NCBI RefSeq assembly: GCF_024391045.1
Contig: NZ_JANFCZ010000006.1
Span: forward strand, 1-64,000
Source of the DNA: Pseudarthrobacter sulfonivorans
GTDB lineage: Bacteria > Actinomycetota > Actinomycetes > Actinomycetales > Micrococcaceae
Direction: 5' to 3'
Length of the DNA: 64,000 nucleotides
In this document: positions 49,135-58,047 of the stretch, in pieces
Position numbering within the stretch: the stretch's first letter is position 1
How the letters are laid out: each line of letters begins with the position of its first letter
Position numbers and translations under genes: made by a program
The notes under the pieces: model-generated
Told to the model about the DNA's origin: nothing
The model's input: the letters and a program-made list of their open reading frames with translations, nothing else
Database searches by the model: none

Positions 49135-50061
49135 GTGTCTACACCTGATGTAAGCAGCGAAGCCGGTTCGTCCGCGAACAGCGTCACGGGCAGCAACCGC
49201 GTCAAGCGCGGCATGGCTGAGATGCTCAAAGGCGGCGTCATCATGGACGTCGTCAACGTCGAACAGGCCCGCATCGCTGAAGATGCCGGTGCCGTTGCAG
49301 TGATGGCGCTGGAACGCGTTCCGGCTGATATCCGCGCCCAGGGCGGCGTGTCCCGCATGTCGGACCCGGACATGATCGACAAGATCATTGACGCCGTGTC
49401 CGTCCCGGTCATGGCCAAGGCCCGGATCGGCCACTTCGTCGAAGCCCAGGTCCTGCAGTCCCTCGGCGTGGACTACATTGACGAGTCCGAGGTCCTGACC
49501 CCGGCCGACTACGTCAACCACATCGACAAGTGGAACTTCAAGGTTCCCTTCGTCTGTGGCGCCACCAACCTCGGTGAGGCCCTGCGCCGCATCAACGAGG
49601 GCGCGGCCATGATCCGTTCCAAGGGCGAGGCCGGCACCGGCGATGTTTCCAACGCCACCGGCCACATGCGCCAGATCCGCGCCGAGATCGCCAAGCTTTC
49701 GGCGCTGCCCGAGGACGAGCTGTACGTCGCGGCCAAGGAACTGCAGGCCCCGTACGAACTGGTCAAGGAAGTTGCCGCCGCCGGCAAGCTCCCCGTGGTG
49801 CTGTTCACCGCGGGCGGCATCGCCACCCCGGCCGATGCTGCCATGATGATGCAGCTCGGCGCTGACGGCGTGTTCGTCGGTTCCGGCATCTTCAAGTCCG
49901 GCAACCCGGCCCAGCGCGCCGCTGCCGTGGTCAAAGCCACCACGTTCTTCGACGACCCCGACGTCATCGCCAAGGCTTCCCGCGGCCTGGGCGAGGCCAT
50001 GGTGGGCATCAACGTGGACGAGATCCCGCAGCCGCACCGCCTCGCCGAGCGCGGCTGGTAA
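49135..50061 (+). CDS. pdxS: Pyridoxal 5'-phosphate synthase, lyase subunit PdxS
   Basis: A 308-residue TIM-barrel synthase that makes PLP from ribose 5-phosphate, glyceraldehyde 3-phosphate and ammonia supplied by PdxT. The family sequence is clear: [36 protein letters not shown] with the first catalytic Lys, [13 protein letters not shown] [14 protein letters not shown] with the second Lys, and [22 protein letters not shown] at 49135 with AGGGG upstream. Its partner pdxT is not next to it but at 57334, seven kilobases away. Confidence 0.97.
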   Translation: MSTPDVSSEAGSSANSVTGSNRVKRGMAEMLKGGVIMDVVNVEQARIAEDAGAVAVMALERVPADIRAQGGVSRMSDPDMIDKIIDAVSVPVMAKARIGHFVEAQVLQSLGVDYIDESEVLTPADYVNHIDKWNFKVPFVCGATNLGEALRRINEGAAMIRSKGEAGTGDVSNATGHMRQIRAEIAKLSALPEDELYVAAKELQAPYELVKEVAAAGKLPVVLFTAGGIATPADAAMMMQLGADGVFVGSGIFKSGNPAQRAAAVVKATTFFDDPDVIAKASRGLGEAMVGINVDEIPQPHRLAERGW

Positions 50062-50243
50062 CGTTCGACTGCTTCTCCAAGGACTCGGCGCCGAGGCGCC
50101 TCGTCCCTGGAGCCTCTGCAGTCTCTCTTATTAAGCCGAGAGAGTCGTGCGCGATTGTCGCCTCTTCAACCGGGGCCCCTTTTACGCACGCTGCCGGACC
50201 GCACCGTCCGGCGCCAGTGGTCTCCTTGCGTTCTGTTCTAACT

Positions 50244-50290
50244 AACGACGCCGGTTCCTCACCTTTTCTTGGTGGGGGACCGGCGTCGTT
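50244..50290. terminator. Strong hairpin, probable terminator
   Basis: Two 20-nt arms pair fully as RNA, with two G-U pairs, around the loop TTTTCTT. The left arm starts AACGACGCCGG. It lies 182 bp after pdxS; the M3 peptidase gene also ends toward it, so it could stop transcripts from both sides. Confidence 0.65.
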
Positions 50291-50315
50291 GTTGGTTGAG
50301 CTTGTCGAACCCCGT

Positions 50316-50371
50316 CGATTGCTCCGTAACGGCCCTTTTGGAGGCTCAAAACGGCGTTTACGGAGCAATCG
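50316..50371. repeat. REP-like long palindrome
   Basis: Perfect 14-bp outer arms (CGATTGCTCCGTAA / TTACGGAGCAATCG) enclose 28 bp with further inner pairing (GCC.TTTT / AAAA.GGC). It ends 8 bp before the M3 peptidase stop codon. The shape suggests a repetitive extragenic palindrome; copies elsewhere in the genome would confirm it. Confidence 0.6.
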
Positions 50372-50378
50372 ATGAGGC

Positions 50379-52391
50379 TTACTCCAGGCCGCGGCGCTTC
50401 AGGAGGGGCTCCAGCCGGGCATCGCGTCCCCGGAGGGTCCGGAAGGATTCCAGCGGGTCCCGGCTATTGCCGCGGGAGAGCAGCTCGTTGCGGAACGTAT
50501 CTCCGTTGGCGCGGGTCAGGCCACCGTTCTCGGTGAACCAGTCCACGGTTTCGGCGTCCAGGACCTCACTCCAGATGTAGGAGTAGTAGCCCGCCGCGTA
50601 GCCTGCCCCGGCGAAGATGTGCTGGAAATATCCGGTGCGGTAACGCGGCGGAATCAACGCGTGGGCCAGCCCCGCCGCGACCAGCGACTTGGCTTCGAAT
50701 ACCAGCACGTCGTCCGGGACACCGGCTTCATCCAGCACATGCCAGGCCAGGTCCAGCAGGGCGGCGCCCAGGTACTCGGTGGTCGCGAAGCCCTCGCCCC
50801 AAAGCCGCGCCGCGTCAAGCCGGTCCACCACGTCCTGGGGGAGCGGTTCGCCCGTTGAGTGATGCCGGGCGTAATTGGCCAACACGCCGGGCCAGAAGAT
50901 CCACATCTCGTTCACCTGGGAAGGGTATTCCACGAAGTCCCGGGGGACGGCAGTGCCGGAGAACCGCGGATAGGTCACGTTGGAAAACAGACCGTGGAGG
51001 GCATGCCCGAACTCGTGGAACAAGGTCCGGAGCTCATCCAGGGTCAGGAGCGTGGGTTCGCCCGCCGGCGGCTTGGAGATGTTCAGGTTGTTGATGACCA
51101 CGGGCCGGGTGCCGAGCAGTTCAGACTGGTCCACGAGCGAGTTCATCCAGGCTCCGCCCCGCTTGGACGCGCGGGTGTAGTAGTCGCCCAGGAACAGCCC
51201 GAGCTCCGTTCCGTCCGGGTTCCGGACTTCCCAGACCCGTACGTCGGGGTGGTAACCCGCCAGGTCATGGCGTTCGTGGAAGGTGATGCCATAGAGGGAG
51301 GTGGCCGCGAAGAAGACGCCGTCGCGCAGCACGCGGTCCAGCTCAAAGTAGGGGCGCAGCGCCTGCTCGTCCACTGCGTACCTTTCCCGCCGCACTTTGG
51401 CCGAGTAATACGCCCAGTCCCACGCTTCCAACGGATGGCCGGCGATCTCGGCCAGGGCATCCGCCTCGGCATCCGCATTGCGGACTGCCGCCGGGGCCAG
51501 CCTGTTCAACATTGACTGGACTGCCCCGAAGTCGGGGGCCGTCTGGCTGTCCACCACGAATTCGGCGTAGTTGGAGAAACCAAGAAGTACCGCCTTTTCA
51601 GCGCGAAGCCTAACCATGGAGGTCACCAGGTCCCGGACATCCAAGGTCCCGCCTGCGATGCCCCTGCCGGTGGAGGCCTCGAACAGCCGACGCCGGACGG
51701 CCCGGTTTTCGAGGGCAGCCATGGCGGGCTGGTTGCTGGGCTGGATGAGGGTGAGCAGGAATTTGCCCTCGTGGCCGGCGGTGCGGGCGGCCTCTGCGGC
51801 ACTGGCGATGTCGTCCGCCGGCAGACCGGCCAGATCTTCTGCGGTGTCCAGCAGCACAGCCGCCGACTTCATGCCTTCCTTGACGCGCTGACCAAACTCC
51901 GTGCCAAGTTTGGACAATTCGGCGTTGATGCCCTTCAGCCGGTGCTGCCCGGGGACGTCGAGTTGGATCCCGGACTGGCGGAACTCCTTCAGGTACTCCT
52001 CCACGAGCCGGGCGGACTCAGGGTCCAGTCCCGAAGTGGCGATTGCCGTGAACCGTTCGAACAGGGCGCGGTTGAGGTAGATCTCGTCCTGGTGAGCGGA
52101 GAAACGGGGTGAAAGTTCGGTCTCCAACGCAAGGATCTCGGCCGATGCGTCCGCCGAGACAAGGGTGAAAAACGAAGCGGCCGCCCGCTGGAGCAGTTGG
52201 CCCGATTCTTCCATGGCCACGGCTGTGTTCTCAAAGGTAGCGGCCGCAGGGTTGTCCACGATCGCCTGGATTTCCGTCAGATGCTGCGCCAGGCCGGCGG
52301 TCACAGCCTCGGCGTACTGGGTCGGTCCCATGCTGGCAAACGGCGGCAGCCCGTAGGGCAAAGCACTGGGGCTGAAGAGGGGATTCGTCAT
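50379..52391 (-). CDS. M3-family zinc metallopeptidase (peptidyl-dipeptidase Dcp-like)
   Basis: A 670-residue soluble oligopeptidase with catalytic HEFGH in LFHEFGHALHGLFSN and the downstream Glu in FVEYPSQVNEMW, as in Dcp/oligopeptidase A. Other M3 blocks are GGAWMNSLVDQS, PPRYRTGYFQHIFAGAGYAAGYYSYIWSEV (in parts). It degrades short peptides in the cytoplasm; specificity is not certain. ATG at 52391 (AAAGG upstream), with a GTG three bases before as alternative. Single gene, convergent with pdxS. Confidence 0.93.
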   Translation of the reverse strand: MTNPLFSPSALPYGLPPFASMGPTQYAEAVTAGLAQHLTEIQAIVDNPAAATFENTAVAMEESGQLLQRAAASFFTLVSADASAEILALETELSPRFSAHQDEIYLNRALFERFTAIATSGLDPESARLVEEYLKEFRQSGIQLDVPGQHRLKGINAELSKLGTEFGQRVKEGMKSAAVLLDTAEDLAGLPADDIASAAEAARTAGHEGKFLLTLIQPSNQPAMAALENRAVRRRLFEASTGRGIAGGTLDVRDLVTSMVRLRAEKAVLLGFSNYAEFVVDSQTAPDFGAVQSMLNRLAPAAVRNADAEADALAEIAGHPLEAWDWAYYSAKVRRERYAVDEQALRPYFELDRVLRDGVFFAATSLYGITFHERHDLAGYHPDVRVWEVRNPDGTELGLFLGDYYTRASKRGGAWMNSLVDQSELLGTRPVVINNLNISKPPAGEPTLLTLDELRTLFHEFGHALHGLFSNVTYPRFSGTAVPRDFVEYPSQVNEMWIFWPGVLANYARHHSTGEPLPQDVVDRLDAARLWGEGFATTEYLGAALLDLAWHVLDEAGVPDDVLVFEAKSLVAAGLAHALIPPRYRTGYFQHIFAGAGYAAGYYSYIWSEVLDAETVDWFTENGGLTRANGDTFRNELLSRGNSRDPLESFRTLRGRDARLEPLLKRRGLE

Positions 52392-52465
52392 CACGCTAAC
52401 CTTTCACACCGCCCCGCGCTTCTCAATGCGCGGCTTTCCCGCATTAGGCGCGGACGGAACCTACA

Positions 52466-53722
52466 ATGGCGCCTATGGGGAACACACAGGGCAGTGCTGC
52501 CGCTCCGACGTTGGCTGCCCTCGCGGCTCTGACACTGGCCGGGCTGCTGACGGGCTGCGGTCTGGTTGCGGAACAAAACCCGCCATCGGCCAGTGCGCTG
52601 CCGGGAGCGGTGCCCGCGGCGCAAAGTCCGACGACGGCACCCGCGCCCTCACCCATGCCCACCCCCGGCGCCGGACCGGACTGCCCCGCCCTTCGTTGCG
52701 CGTCCATCCTGGTCACGGGCGACATGCTGGTCCACGCCCAGCTCTGGAAGCAAGCCGGCGACGACGCCGCGGCCGCGGGAACATCAGGGCTTGACTTTGG
52801 ACCGCTCCTGGAAGGCCAGCGCAGCTACATCCGGCACAGCGATCTCGCCATCTGCCACCAGGAAACAGCCGTCGCCGGACCGGACGGCCCATTTTCGGCG
52901 TACCCTTCGTTCAACGTCCCGCCGCAGATCATCACGGCGTCCAAAAACGTGGGGTATCAGGCCTGCACCACAGCCAGCAATCACACCATTGACCGCAATA
53001 CGGACGGACTGCTGCGCACACTGGATGCGCTGGACGCAGTGGGCCTTAAACACACGGGCTCCTACCGGACGGAGGCTGAGTCGCAGGGCATCCTCATCAT
53101 GCAGACCAAGGCCGCCAAAATCGCCGTCATTGAAGGAACCTACGGCCTCAACGGGCAGACGGCGGAGTACGCCTGGCAGGTGGACATGTTGGACGCGCCC
53201 GCCATGATTGCCAAGGCGGCCAAAGCAAGGGCCCTTGGCGCGGACATTGTTTTGGGCGCCATGCATGCGGGGGAGGAATACGCCAGCGTCCCAAACGCCC
53301 AGCAACAGGAGGTGGCCCATGCCCTGGTGGACAGCGGCCAATTCAGCATGATCTATGGCCACCACACGCACTCGGTGCTTCCGATCGAAAAATACAAAGA
53401 CACCTGGATCGTCTACGGCCTGGGCAACGGTGTCACTGAACTTTCCCCCTGGTACGTGGTCAACAACGAGGGACTGCTGGTGCGCGTCCAATTCAGCCAG
53501 GATGCTGCCGGCCAGTGGTCAGCATCTGATCTTGCCTGGGCGCCGTCGGTCATGGTCCGTGATCCCTACCGGTGGTGCTCGGTTGCTTCCGACGCACCGC
53601 AGGGCGTCTGCGCAACCCCGGAAGCGGACGCCGCCACCAGGCAGCGGACCGCCGCCGTCGTGGAGTCCCTGGGATCCGCGGCCGCCGGCGCCCACGAACT
53701 CCTGATCACCAGGGAACCATAG
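52466..53722 (+). CDS. CapA-family metallophosphatase-like lipoprotein
   Basis: A 418-residue exported lipoprotein. The signal ends at the lipobox LTGC (Cys31). After a Pro/Ala-rich linker comes a CapA/YwtB fold with ILVTGDMLVHAQLW, FNVPPQIITASKNVGYQA, TASNHTIDRNTDG, GAMHAGEEYASVPN and MIYGHHTHSVLPIEKY. The motifs correspond to a calcineurin-like metal site. Relatives take part in poly-gamma-glutamate synthesis, but no other capsule genes are near. ATG at 52466 or 52475. Its stop is 2 bp before the next gene, so the two are co-expressed. Confidence 0.88.
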   Translation: MAPMGNTQGSAAAPTLAALAALTLAGLLTGCGLVAEQNPPSASALPGAVPAAQSPTTAPAPSPMPTPGAGPDCPALRCASILVTGDMLVHAQLWKQAGDDAAAAGTSGLDFGPLLEGQRSYIRHSDLAICHQETAVAGPDGPFSAYPSFNVPPQIITASKNVGYQACTTASNHTIDRNTDGLLRTLDALDAVGLKHTGSYRTEAESQGILIMQTKAAKIAVIEGTYGLNGQTAEYAWQVDMLDAPAMIAKAAKARALGADIVLGAMHAGEEYASVPNAQQQEVAHALVDSGQFSMIYGHHTHSVLPIEKYKDTWIVYGLGNGVTELSPWYVVNNEGLLVRVQFSQDAAGQWSASDLAWAPSVMVRDPYRWCSVASDAPQGVCATPEADAATRQRTAAVVESLGSAAAGAHELLITREP

Positions 53723-53724
53723 CC

Positions 53725-55095
53725 ATGTCCGGCTCTCAGGGGACGACCCGGCAGCGGCGCGCGGCAGTCTTCGGTGTGCCCGTACGGCTGCTGGGTCCCT
53801 TGGCCATCGGGTTCCTCGCCGTCGGATATGGAGCGCTCTGGGTACTTGCCCGGCCGCCGGGGGAGCCAATGCTGCGACACGTCGGCCAGCTGCTCGGCGG
53901 GGAATCCGTACTGCTGATGTCCATCGCGCTTGTCCTGATCAGCACCCTCCCACACGTCGAGCGAATCTTTGGCGGCATCGACTACGCAGCGATCTGGCAC
54001 CGGCGGCTCGCTGTCGCCGGCGCGCTCCTTCTCCTGCCTCACGTGGAGCTGGCGTCCAACCCTGAAGCCACCAGCCTGGGCAAAACGCTGGCCGTTCCAG
54101 CCGCCCTTGGGCTGGCCGCCATGATCGTCTGGGCCATCCTGCCGCGCTGGCGCACCATGCTTCCCGGCGCACTCCACCACATTGTCCTGCGCGCCATGAG
54201 CACTTGGCCGGTCCGGCTGGTGTCGCGTGTCCTCGGCGGCTACGAGCGATGGCGTGGTTTTCACCGCCTGACCGGATTGTTTGTGGCCGCCGGCTTCATG
54301 CACGGGCTCTTGGACGCAACCGCTTTCGATTCGACGCCCGTGTTGCGCTGGAGCTACGTGGTGATCGGGGGTATCGGTTTGGCGTTCTACGCCTACCGTG
54401 AAGTGCTGGCCCGTCACTTCCTGCCGCATCACGATTACCAGGTGCAAGAGGTCAGGGCAGTGGCGCCCGGACTGGTCGACGTTCACCTGAAACCCTTAGG
54501 GAAACCGCTGCAATTCAGGCCCGGCCAGTTCGCCATGATCTACCTCGAAACGAAGGACGGCTGGCAGCGGCATCCGTTCTCCATGTCCGGCGCCGCCGGC
54601 GGTGACGATATCCGCATCACGGTGAAGGCGCTGGGCGACCACACCACGAAGCTCCCGGACGTGGTCCAGCCGGGCATGCCGGCCGTGGTCAGCGGGCCGT
54701 ATGGCCGGTTTGACCGCCGGACGGGGACGGCCCGGCAGGTCTGGATCGCAGGCGGTGTGGGCATTACGCCCTTCCTGAGCTGGCTTCGGTCCCTCGACAA
54801 TGAACTCGGGGAAACCGTTGACTTTTTTGTCACCTCGGCGGGCCGTTCGCCCTTCGCCGACGAGATCGAACGCATTGCCAAGGAGCACCCCCGGCTGACG
54901 GTGCATCTGATTGACACCAGCTCTGACGGCAGGCTGACGCCGGAACAGGTGCTTGGCGCGGTGGACACGGATTCCCGCGAGCTGTCTGTCTACATGGGCG
55001 GCCCGGACCCGATGCTCCGACAGTTCCGCCGGGCACTCCGCGCCGCCGGGGTCCGCGCCGCCAATATCCACAGGGAATACTTCCGCTGGCGCTGA
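53725..55095 (+). CDS. Ferric-reductase-like transmembrane flavin oxidoreductase
   Basis: A 456-residue protein with six membrane helices (about 20-245) carrying histidines suited to two hemes (AIWHRRLAVAGALLLLPHVE; GFHRLTGLFVAAGFMHG). The FAD domain has QRHPFSMSGAA, the NAD(P) domain has WIAGGVGITPFLSWL, and the end reads VYMGGPDPMLRQFRRAL. This is the NOX/FRE layout; it would pass electrons from NAD(P)H across the membrane, perhaps to Fe3+ or O2. AGGGAA precedes the ATG. Operon with the CapA-like gene. Confidence 0.88.
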   Translation: MSGSQGTTRQRRAAVFGVPVRLLGPLAIGFLAVGYGALWVLARPPGEPMLRHVGQLLGGESVLLMSIALVLISTLPHVERIFGGIDYAAIWHRRLAVAGALLLLPHVELASNPEATSLGKTLAVPAALGLAAMIVWAILPRWRTMLPGALHHIVLRAMSTWPVRLVSRVLGGYERWRGFHRLTGLFVAAGFMHGLLDATAFDSTPVLRWSYVVIGGIGLAFYAYREVLARHFLPHHDYQVQEVRAVAPGLVDVHLKPLGKPLQFRPGQFAMIYLETKDGWQRHPFSMSGAAGGDDIRITVKALGDHTTKLPDVVQPGMPAVVSGPYGRFDRRTGTARQVWIAGGVGITPFLSWLRSLDNELGETVDFFVTSAGRSPFADEIERIAKEHPRLTVHLIDTSSDGRLTPEQVLGAVDTDSRELSVYMGGPDPMLRQFRRALRAAGVRAANIHREYFRWR

Positions 55096-55127
55096 CGCCG
55101 GCACGGGAAGCTGCGTCAGACTTACCC

Positions 55128-55209
55128 GTCAGCGCAGGGCTGTCGGCGCAGGCCTGTCAGCGCAGGCCTGTCAGCGCGTGCCTGTTAAGGCGGGCCTGTC
55201 AGCGCGGCC
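55128..55209. repeat. 14-bp tandem repeat x 5.8 over a stop codon
   Basis: Units GTCAGCGCAGGGCT, GTCGGCGCAGGCCT, GTCAGCGCAGGCCT, GTCAGCGCGTGCCT, GTTAAGGCGGGCCT and partial GTCAGCGCGGCC follow each other. The TCA in the last unit is the TGA stop of the minus-strand GatD gene; the array then runs downstream of it toward the convergent reductase gene. Same design as at 75-120, 8040-8103 and 31310-31355. Confidence 0.85.
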
Positions 55210-55951
55210 GGCGGGCGGCGTGCTCGCGTGCAAGCACGGCAAACCGGTCGTCAGGGGCGCCCGGTTCAAAGGTCCCAAATTTGCGTTCCGCGGCCGTCCG
55301 GATGAGGAAGTCGGCGATGGCGGGGTTCTTCGGCAGCAGCGAACCGTGCAGGTAGCTGGCCACGACGTTTTTGTAGCGCGCGCCTTCCTGGCCGTCGCTG
55401 CTGTTGTTCCCAGTTCCCTTCGCCGTGGTCCCCAACGCCCGGACGCCCGGCCCCAGCGTGGTTTGCCCGCTGTGGTTCTCATAGCCCAGGACTTCGCCGA
55501 ACTCATCGGTGGCCACCTTGACGTTGCCGATCAGGCGTTCGTCCGTACCGTGGGTTTCCACGTCCAGGACGGCAATCCCCGGAATGACGGTTCCCAGATG
55601 GGTCTTGAAGAAGCGGCCGAACAGCTGGTAAAGCCCGCAGATCACCAGCATGGGAGTACCGTCCTCGGCCAGTTCCTTCAGCCTGCCGGCACGTGACTGC
55701 AGATCGTCCTGGATGATCAGCTGCCCGCTGTCCTGCCCGCCTCCGCCAACAATCAGGTCCACGCCGGCTGGGAATTCATCGCCCACGTTGTACTCGAGCA
55801 GCTCCGGCGTATAACCGTGCCAGCTGATCCGCTGCTTCAGGACCAGGGCGTTGCCCCAGTCGCCATAGATGTTCATGTCCCGCGGATACAACTGCAGGAC
55901 GCGGATGGTGCCCTTGCTGCCCTGTCCGGTCTCGGCAGATTCAGCTGTCAT
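55199..55951 (-). CDS. gatD: Lipid II isoglutaminyl synthase, glutaminase subunit GatD
   Basis: A 250-residue CobB/CobQ-type glutamine amidotransferase. Catalytic Cys is in MLVICGLYQLFGRFF, His in VASYLHGSLLPKNP; the start VLQLYPRDMNIYGDWGNAL and LIVGGGGQDSGQ are family hallmarks. With MurT it amidates the D-Glu of lipid II to D-isoGln, needed for peptidoglycan cross-linking. ATGA overlap with murT. The 3' end lies in a 14-bp tandem repeat array. Confidence 0.92.
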   Translation of the reverse strand: MTAESAETGQGSKGTIRVLQLYPRDMNIYGDWGNALVLKQRISWHGYTPELLEYNVGDEFPAGVDLIVGGGGQDSGQLIIQDDLQSRAGRLKELAEDGTPMLVICGLYQLFGRFFKTHLGTVIPGIAVLDVETHGTDERLIGNVKVATDEFGEVLGYENHSGQTTLGPGVRALGTTAKGTGNNSSDGQEGARYKNVVASYLHGSLLPKNPAIADFLIRTAAERKFGTFEPGAPDDRFAVLAREHAARRPR

Positions 55952-57240
55952 GAGACCACCTCCACTTCGGTGATTTTGGACAGCTCGCGGCGGATGGCCA
56001 GCATGGCTGTATAGGTGCAGAAAATCCGCTTCGGCTTGCCGCTGCCCTCGCGGATGAAGGCACCAAGTGCGGGGGCGATGTCCGGCTGGACCGCGCCGAT
56101 GCGGACGTCGTCATACTGCAGCCGCAGCGCCATGTCGTAGGCCCGGGAACCTGTGAGCTGGTCCACTCCGCCCTCGCGGAGCGAATCAAATTCCACGTCC
56201 CACAGCCAGGACATGTCCCTGCCGTCGGCATAGTTGTCGTTGATGGCGATCATGGTTGCGTACCCGGCCGCCGGGAACGACTTCAGGCCAAGCCGGAAAC
56301 CACTGGGATTCTTGACCAGCACAAGGTCCAGGGGCTGGCTGTCCACCACGAGGCTTTCGCCGCGGCCGAAGGCCGGCTCCACCTGGGACAGCGCGGTGAG
56401 CAGCGTCGCGTGGTTGGCAGTCGCCGCGCCACCGCCGCAGATGCTGCGCGCCAGCGCCAGCGCCGCCGCGGCATTAAAGATGTTGTAGACGCCGCGGAGC
56501 TTCATCGCAGTGGTGACCGTGCCGCCGTCGTACTCAAAATCCGCGGTGTCCGGCCCCACTTTGCGGAGTACGACGTCGGCGGGCGGCTTAAGCGGCAGCG
56601 CCGCCGGGGCGGGGCTGCCGGGCGCTGCCCGCATGTCGTCGTCGTTGGGGAAAGTGCTGAGGAGGGAATCGTCCAGGCCGAAGTACCGGACCTCCTGCCC
56701 GGTGAGGGTGTCCGCGATGCGGGCCACGCGGGGATCCTCGCGGTTGAGGACCACCGTGCCGGTGGTTTTCGCCGCGATGTGCTGCAGGAGCTGGGCTGTT
56801 TTGTCGATCTCACCGAACCGGTCCAGCTGGTCCCGCAGGACGTTCAGCAGGAGGCTGTAGCGGGGCGGGACCCGGTTGACGAAGTGTACGGCGTGGGCTT
56901 CGTCGAGCTCCAGGACGGCGACGTCGGCCTTGAGCCTGCCGCGCCAGTCAACCTCGCCGAGCAGGGCGGCTGCCACGCCGCGGGTGAAGTTGCTGCCCGT
57001 GCGGTTGGTGAAGACCTTCAGCCCCTGGCTTTCGAGGAGCTCCACCACCATCTTGGTGGTGGTGGTTTTGCCGTTGGTTCCGCTCACCACGGCCACGCCG
57101 TGGGGAAGGGTGGCGAGTGTCCGCTGCATAAAGCCGGGATCGATTCTCTCGACCACCAGCCCGGGCAGGGCGGACCCGCCACCCCTGAGCCGGGACACCC
57201 GGCGGACTAGCTTGCCGAGCGGAACGCTGATGTAAAGCAT
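55948..57240 (-). CDS. murT: Lipid II isoglutaminyl synthase, Mur-ligase subunit MurT
   Basis: A 430-residue Mur-ligase-like enzyme. P-loop VVSGTNGKTTTTKMVVELLE, central VAVLELDEAHAVHFVNRV, and the C-terminal DUF1727 part with AINDNYADGRDMSWLWDVEF, whose Asp completes the GatD triad in known structures. Only two cysteines are present, so the four-Cys zinc ribbon of staphylococcal MurT is absent; residues 215-260 are Pro/Ala-rich instead. ATG at 57240. It works with gatD downstream. Upstream region 57241-57333 is shared with pdxT. Confidence 0.93.
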   Translation of the reverse strand: MLYISVPLGKLVRRVSRLRGGGSALPGLVVERIDPGFMQRTLATLPHGVAVVSGTNGKTTTTKMVVELLESQGLKVFTNRTGSNFTRGVAAALLGEVDWRGRLKADVAVLELDEAHAVHFVNRVPPRYSLLLNVLRDQLDRFGEIDKTAQLLQHIAAKTTGTVVLNREDPRVARIADTLTGQEVRYFGLDDSLLSTFPNDDDMRAAPGSPAPAALPLKPPADVVLRKVGPDTADFEYDGGTVTTAMKLRGVYNIFNAAAALALARSICGGGAATANHATLLTALSQVEPAFGRGESLVVDSQPLDLVLVKNPSGFRLGLKSFPAAGYATMIAINDNYADGRDMSWLWDVEFDSLREGGVDQLTGSRAYDMALRLQYDDVRIGAVQPDIAPALGAFIREGSGKPKRIFCTYTAMLAIRRELSKITEVEVVS

Positions 57241-57333
57241 GCTCTGTAATATATCCCAGCAACGGCATGGAACCCCGCGGCGGGGAAGCCACGCCCGCCG
57301 GGGTGCGGCCGGTTGGCGCACTATGCTGAAGAG

Positions 57334-58044
57334 ATGACAAACCCCCTTTTTGCCGCTGACCCACGCCTTGGCGCAGGCCTGCGGATCGGCGTCCTGGCGC
57401 TTCAGGGTGACTTCCGCGAACACCTGCGGGCCGTGGCGGAGTCCGGCGCGGCAGGCGTTGGTGTCCGCCGGCCCAAGGAACTGGACGGCCTGGACGGCCT
57501 GATTATTCCCGGCGGCGAATCCACTGCCATCGACAAGCTGGCCCGTGCCTTTGAACTCGCCGAACCGTTGAAGGACAGCATCCGCAACGGCCTGCCGGTC
57601 TACGGTTCCTGCGCCGGCATGATCCTCCTCGCCAGTGACATCGCGGACCCTGCCACGGACTTGGCCGGCGCTCCGCAGCAGACGTTTGGCGGCCTGGATA
57701 TTACCGTCCGCCGTAACGCTTTCGGTCGGCAGCGCGAATCGTTCGAAACGGACCTGGATTTCAAGGGCCTGGAGTTCAGCGCCACGGAATCCGGCGTAGC
57801 GCCCGTACACGCGGTGTTCATCCGCGGACCCTGGGTGGAGCGTGCCGGCGCCGGCGTGGAGGTGCTCGCGCAGGTGGAACCGGCAGACCTTGAACACGCG
57901 TCCCACGCGGCGAGCCTGCCCGGGACCGCTAGAATTGTTGCAGTGCGTTCCGGCCACCTGCTGGCCACCTCCTTCCACCCGGAAGTGACTGGGGAGAAAC
58001 GCGTACATGAACTTTTTATCCGCATGATCAGAGGAGACGCGTAA
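57334..58044 (+). CDS. pdxT: Pyridoxal 5'-phosphate synthase, glutaminase subunit PdxT
   Basis: A 236-residue class I amidotransferase that delivers ammonia to PdxS. Motifs: [35 protein letters not shown], catalytic Cys in [12 protein letters not shown], and the His/Glu pair in [17 protein letters not shown]. There is a short N-terminal extension ([15 protein letters not shown]) compared with Bacillus. ATG at 57334 chosen; a TTG at 57313 is possible. It is 3 bp from yebC. Confidence 0.95.
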   Translation: MTNPLFAADPRLGAGLRIGVLALQGDFREHLRAVAESGAAGVGVRRPKELDGLDGLIIPGGESTAIDKLARAFELAEPLKDSIRNGLPVYGSCAGMILLASDIADPATDLAGAPQQTFGGLDITVRRNAFGRQRESFETDLDFKGLEFSATESGVAPVHAVFIRGPWVERAGAGVEVLAQVEPADLEHASHAASLPGTARIVAVRSGHLLATSFHPEVTGEKRVHELFIRMIRGDA

Positions 58045-58047
58045 AGC

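Larger units (their letters stand above)
50062..50378. other. Hairpin-rich region after pdxS
   Basis: No gene lies in these 317 bp. They hold an inverted repeat GCCGGAC-6-GTCCGGC at 50193-50212, a 47-bp terminator-like hairpin at 50244-50290, the sequence TTGAGCTTGTCGAA at 50296-50309 that I remember as frequent between genes in Micrococcales, and a 56-bp palindrome at 50316-50371. Confidence 0.7.
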
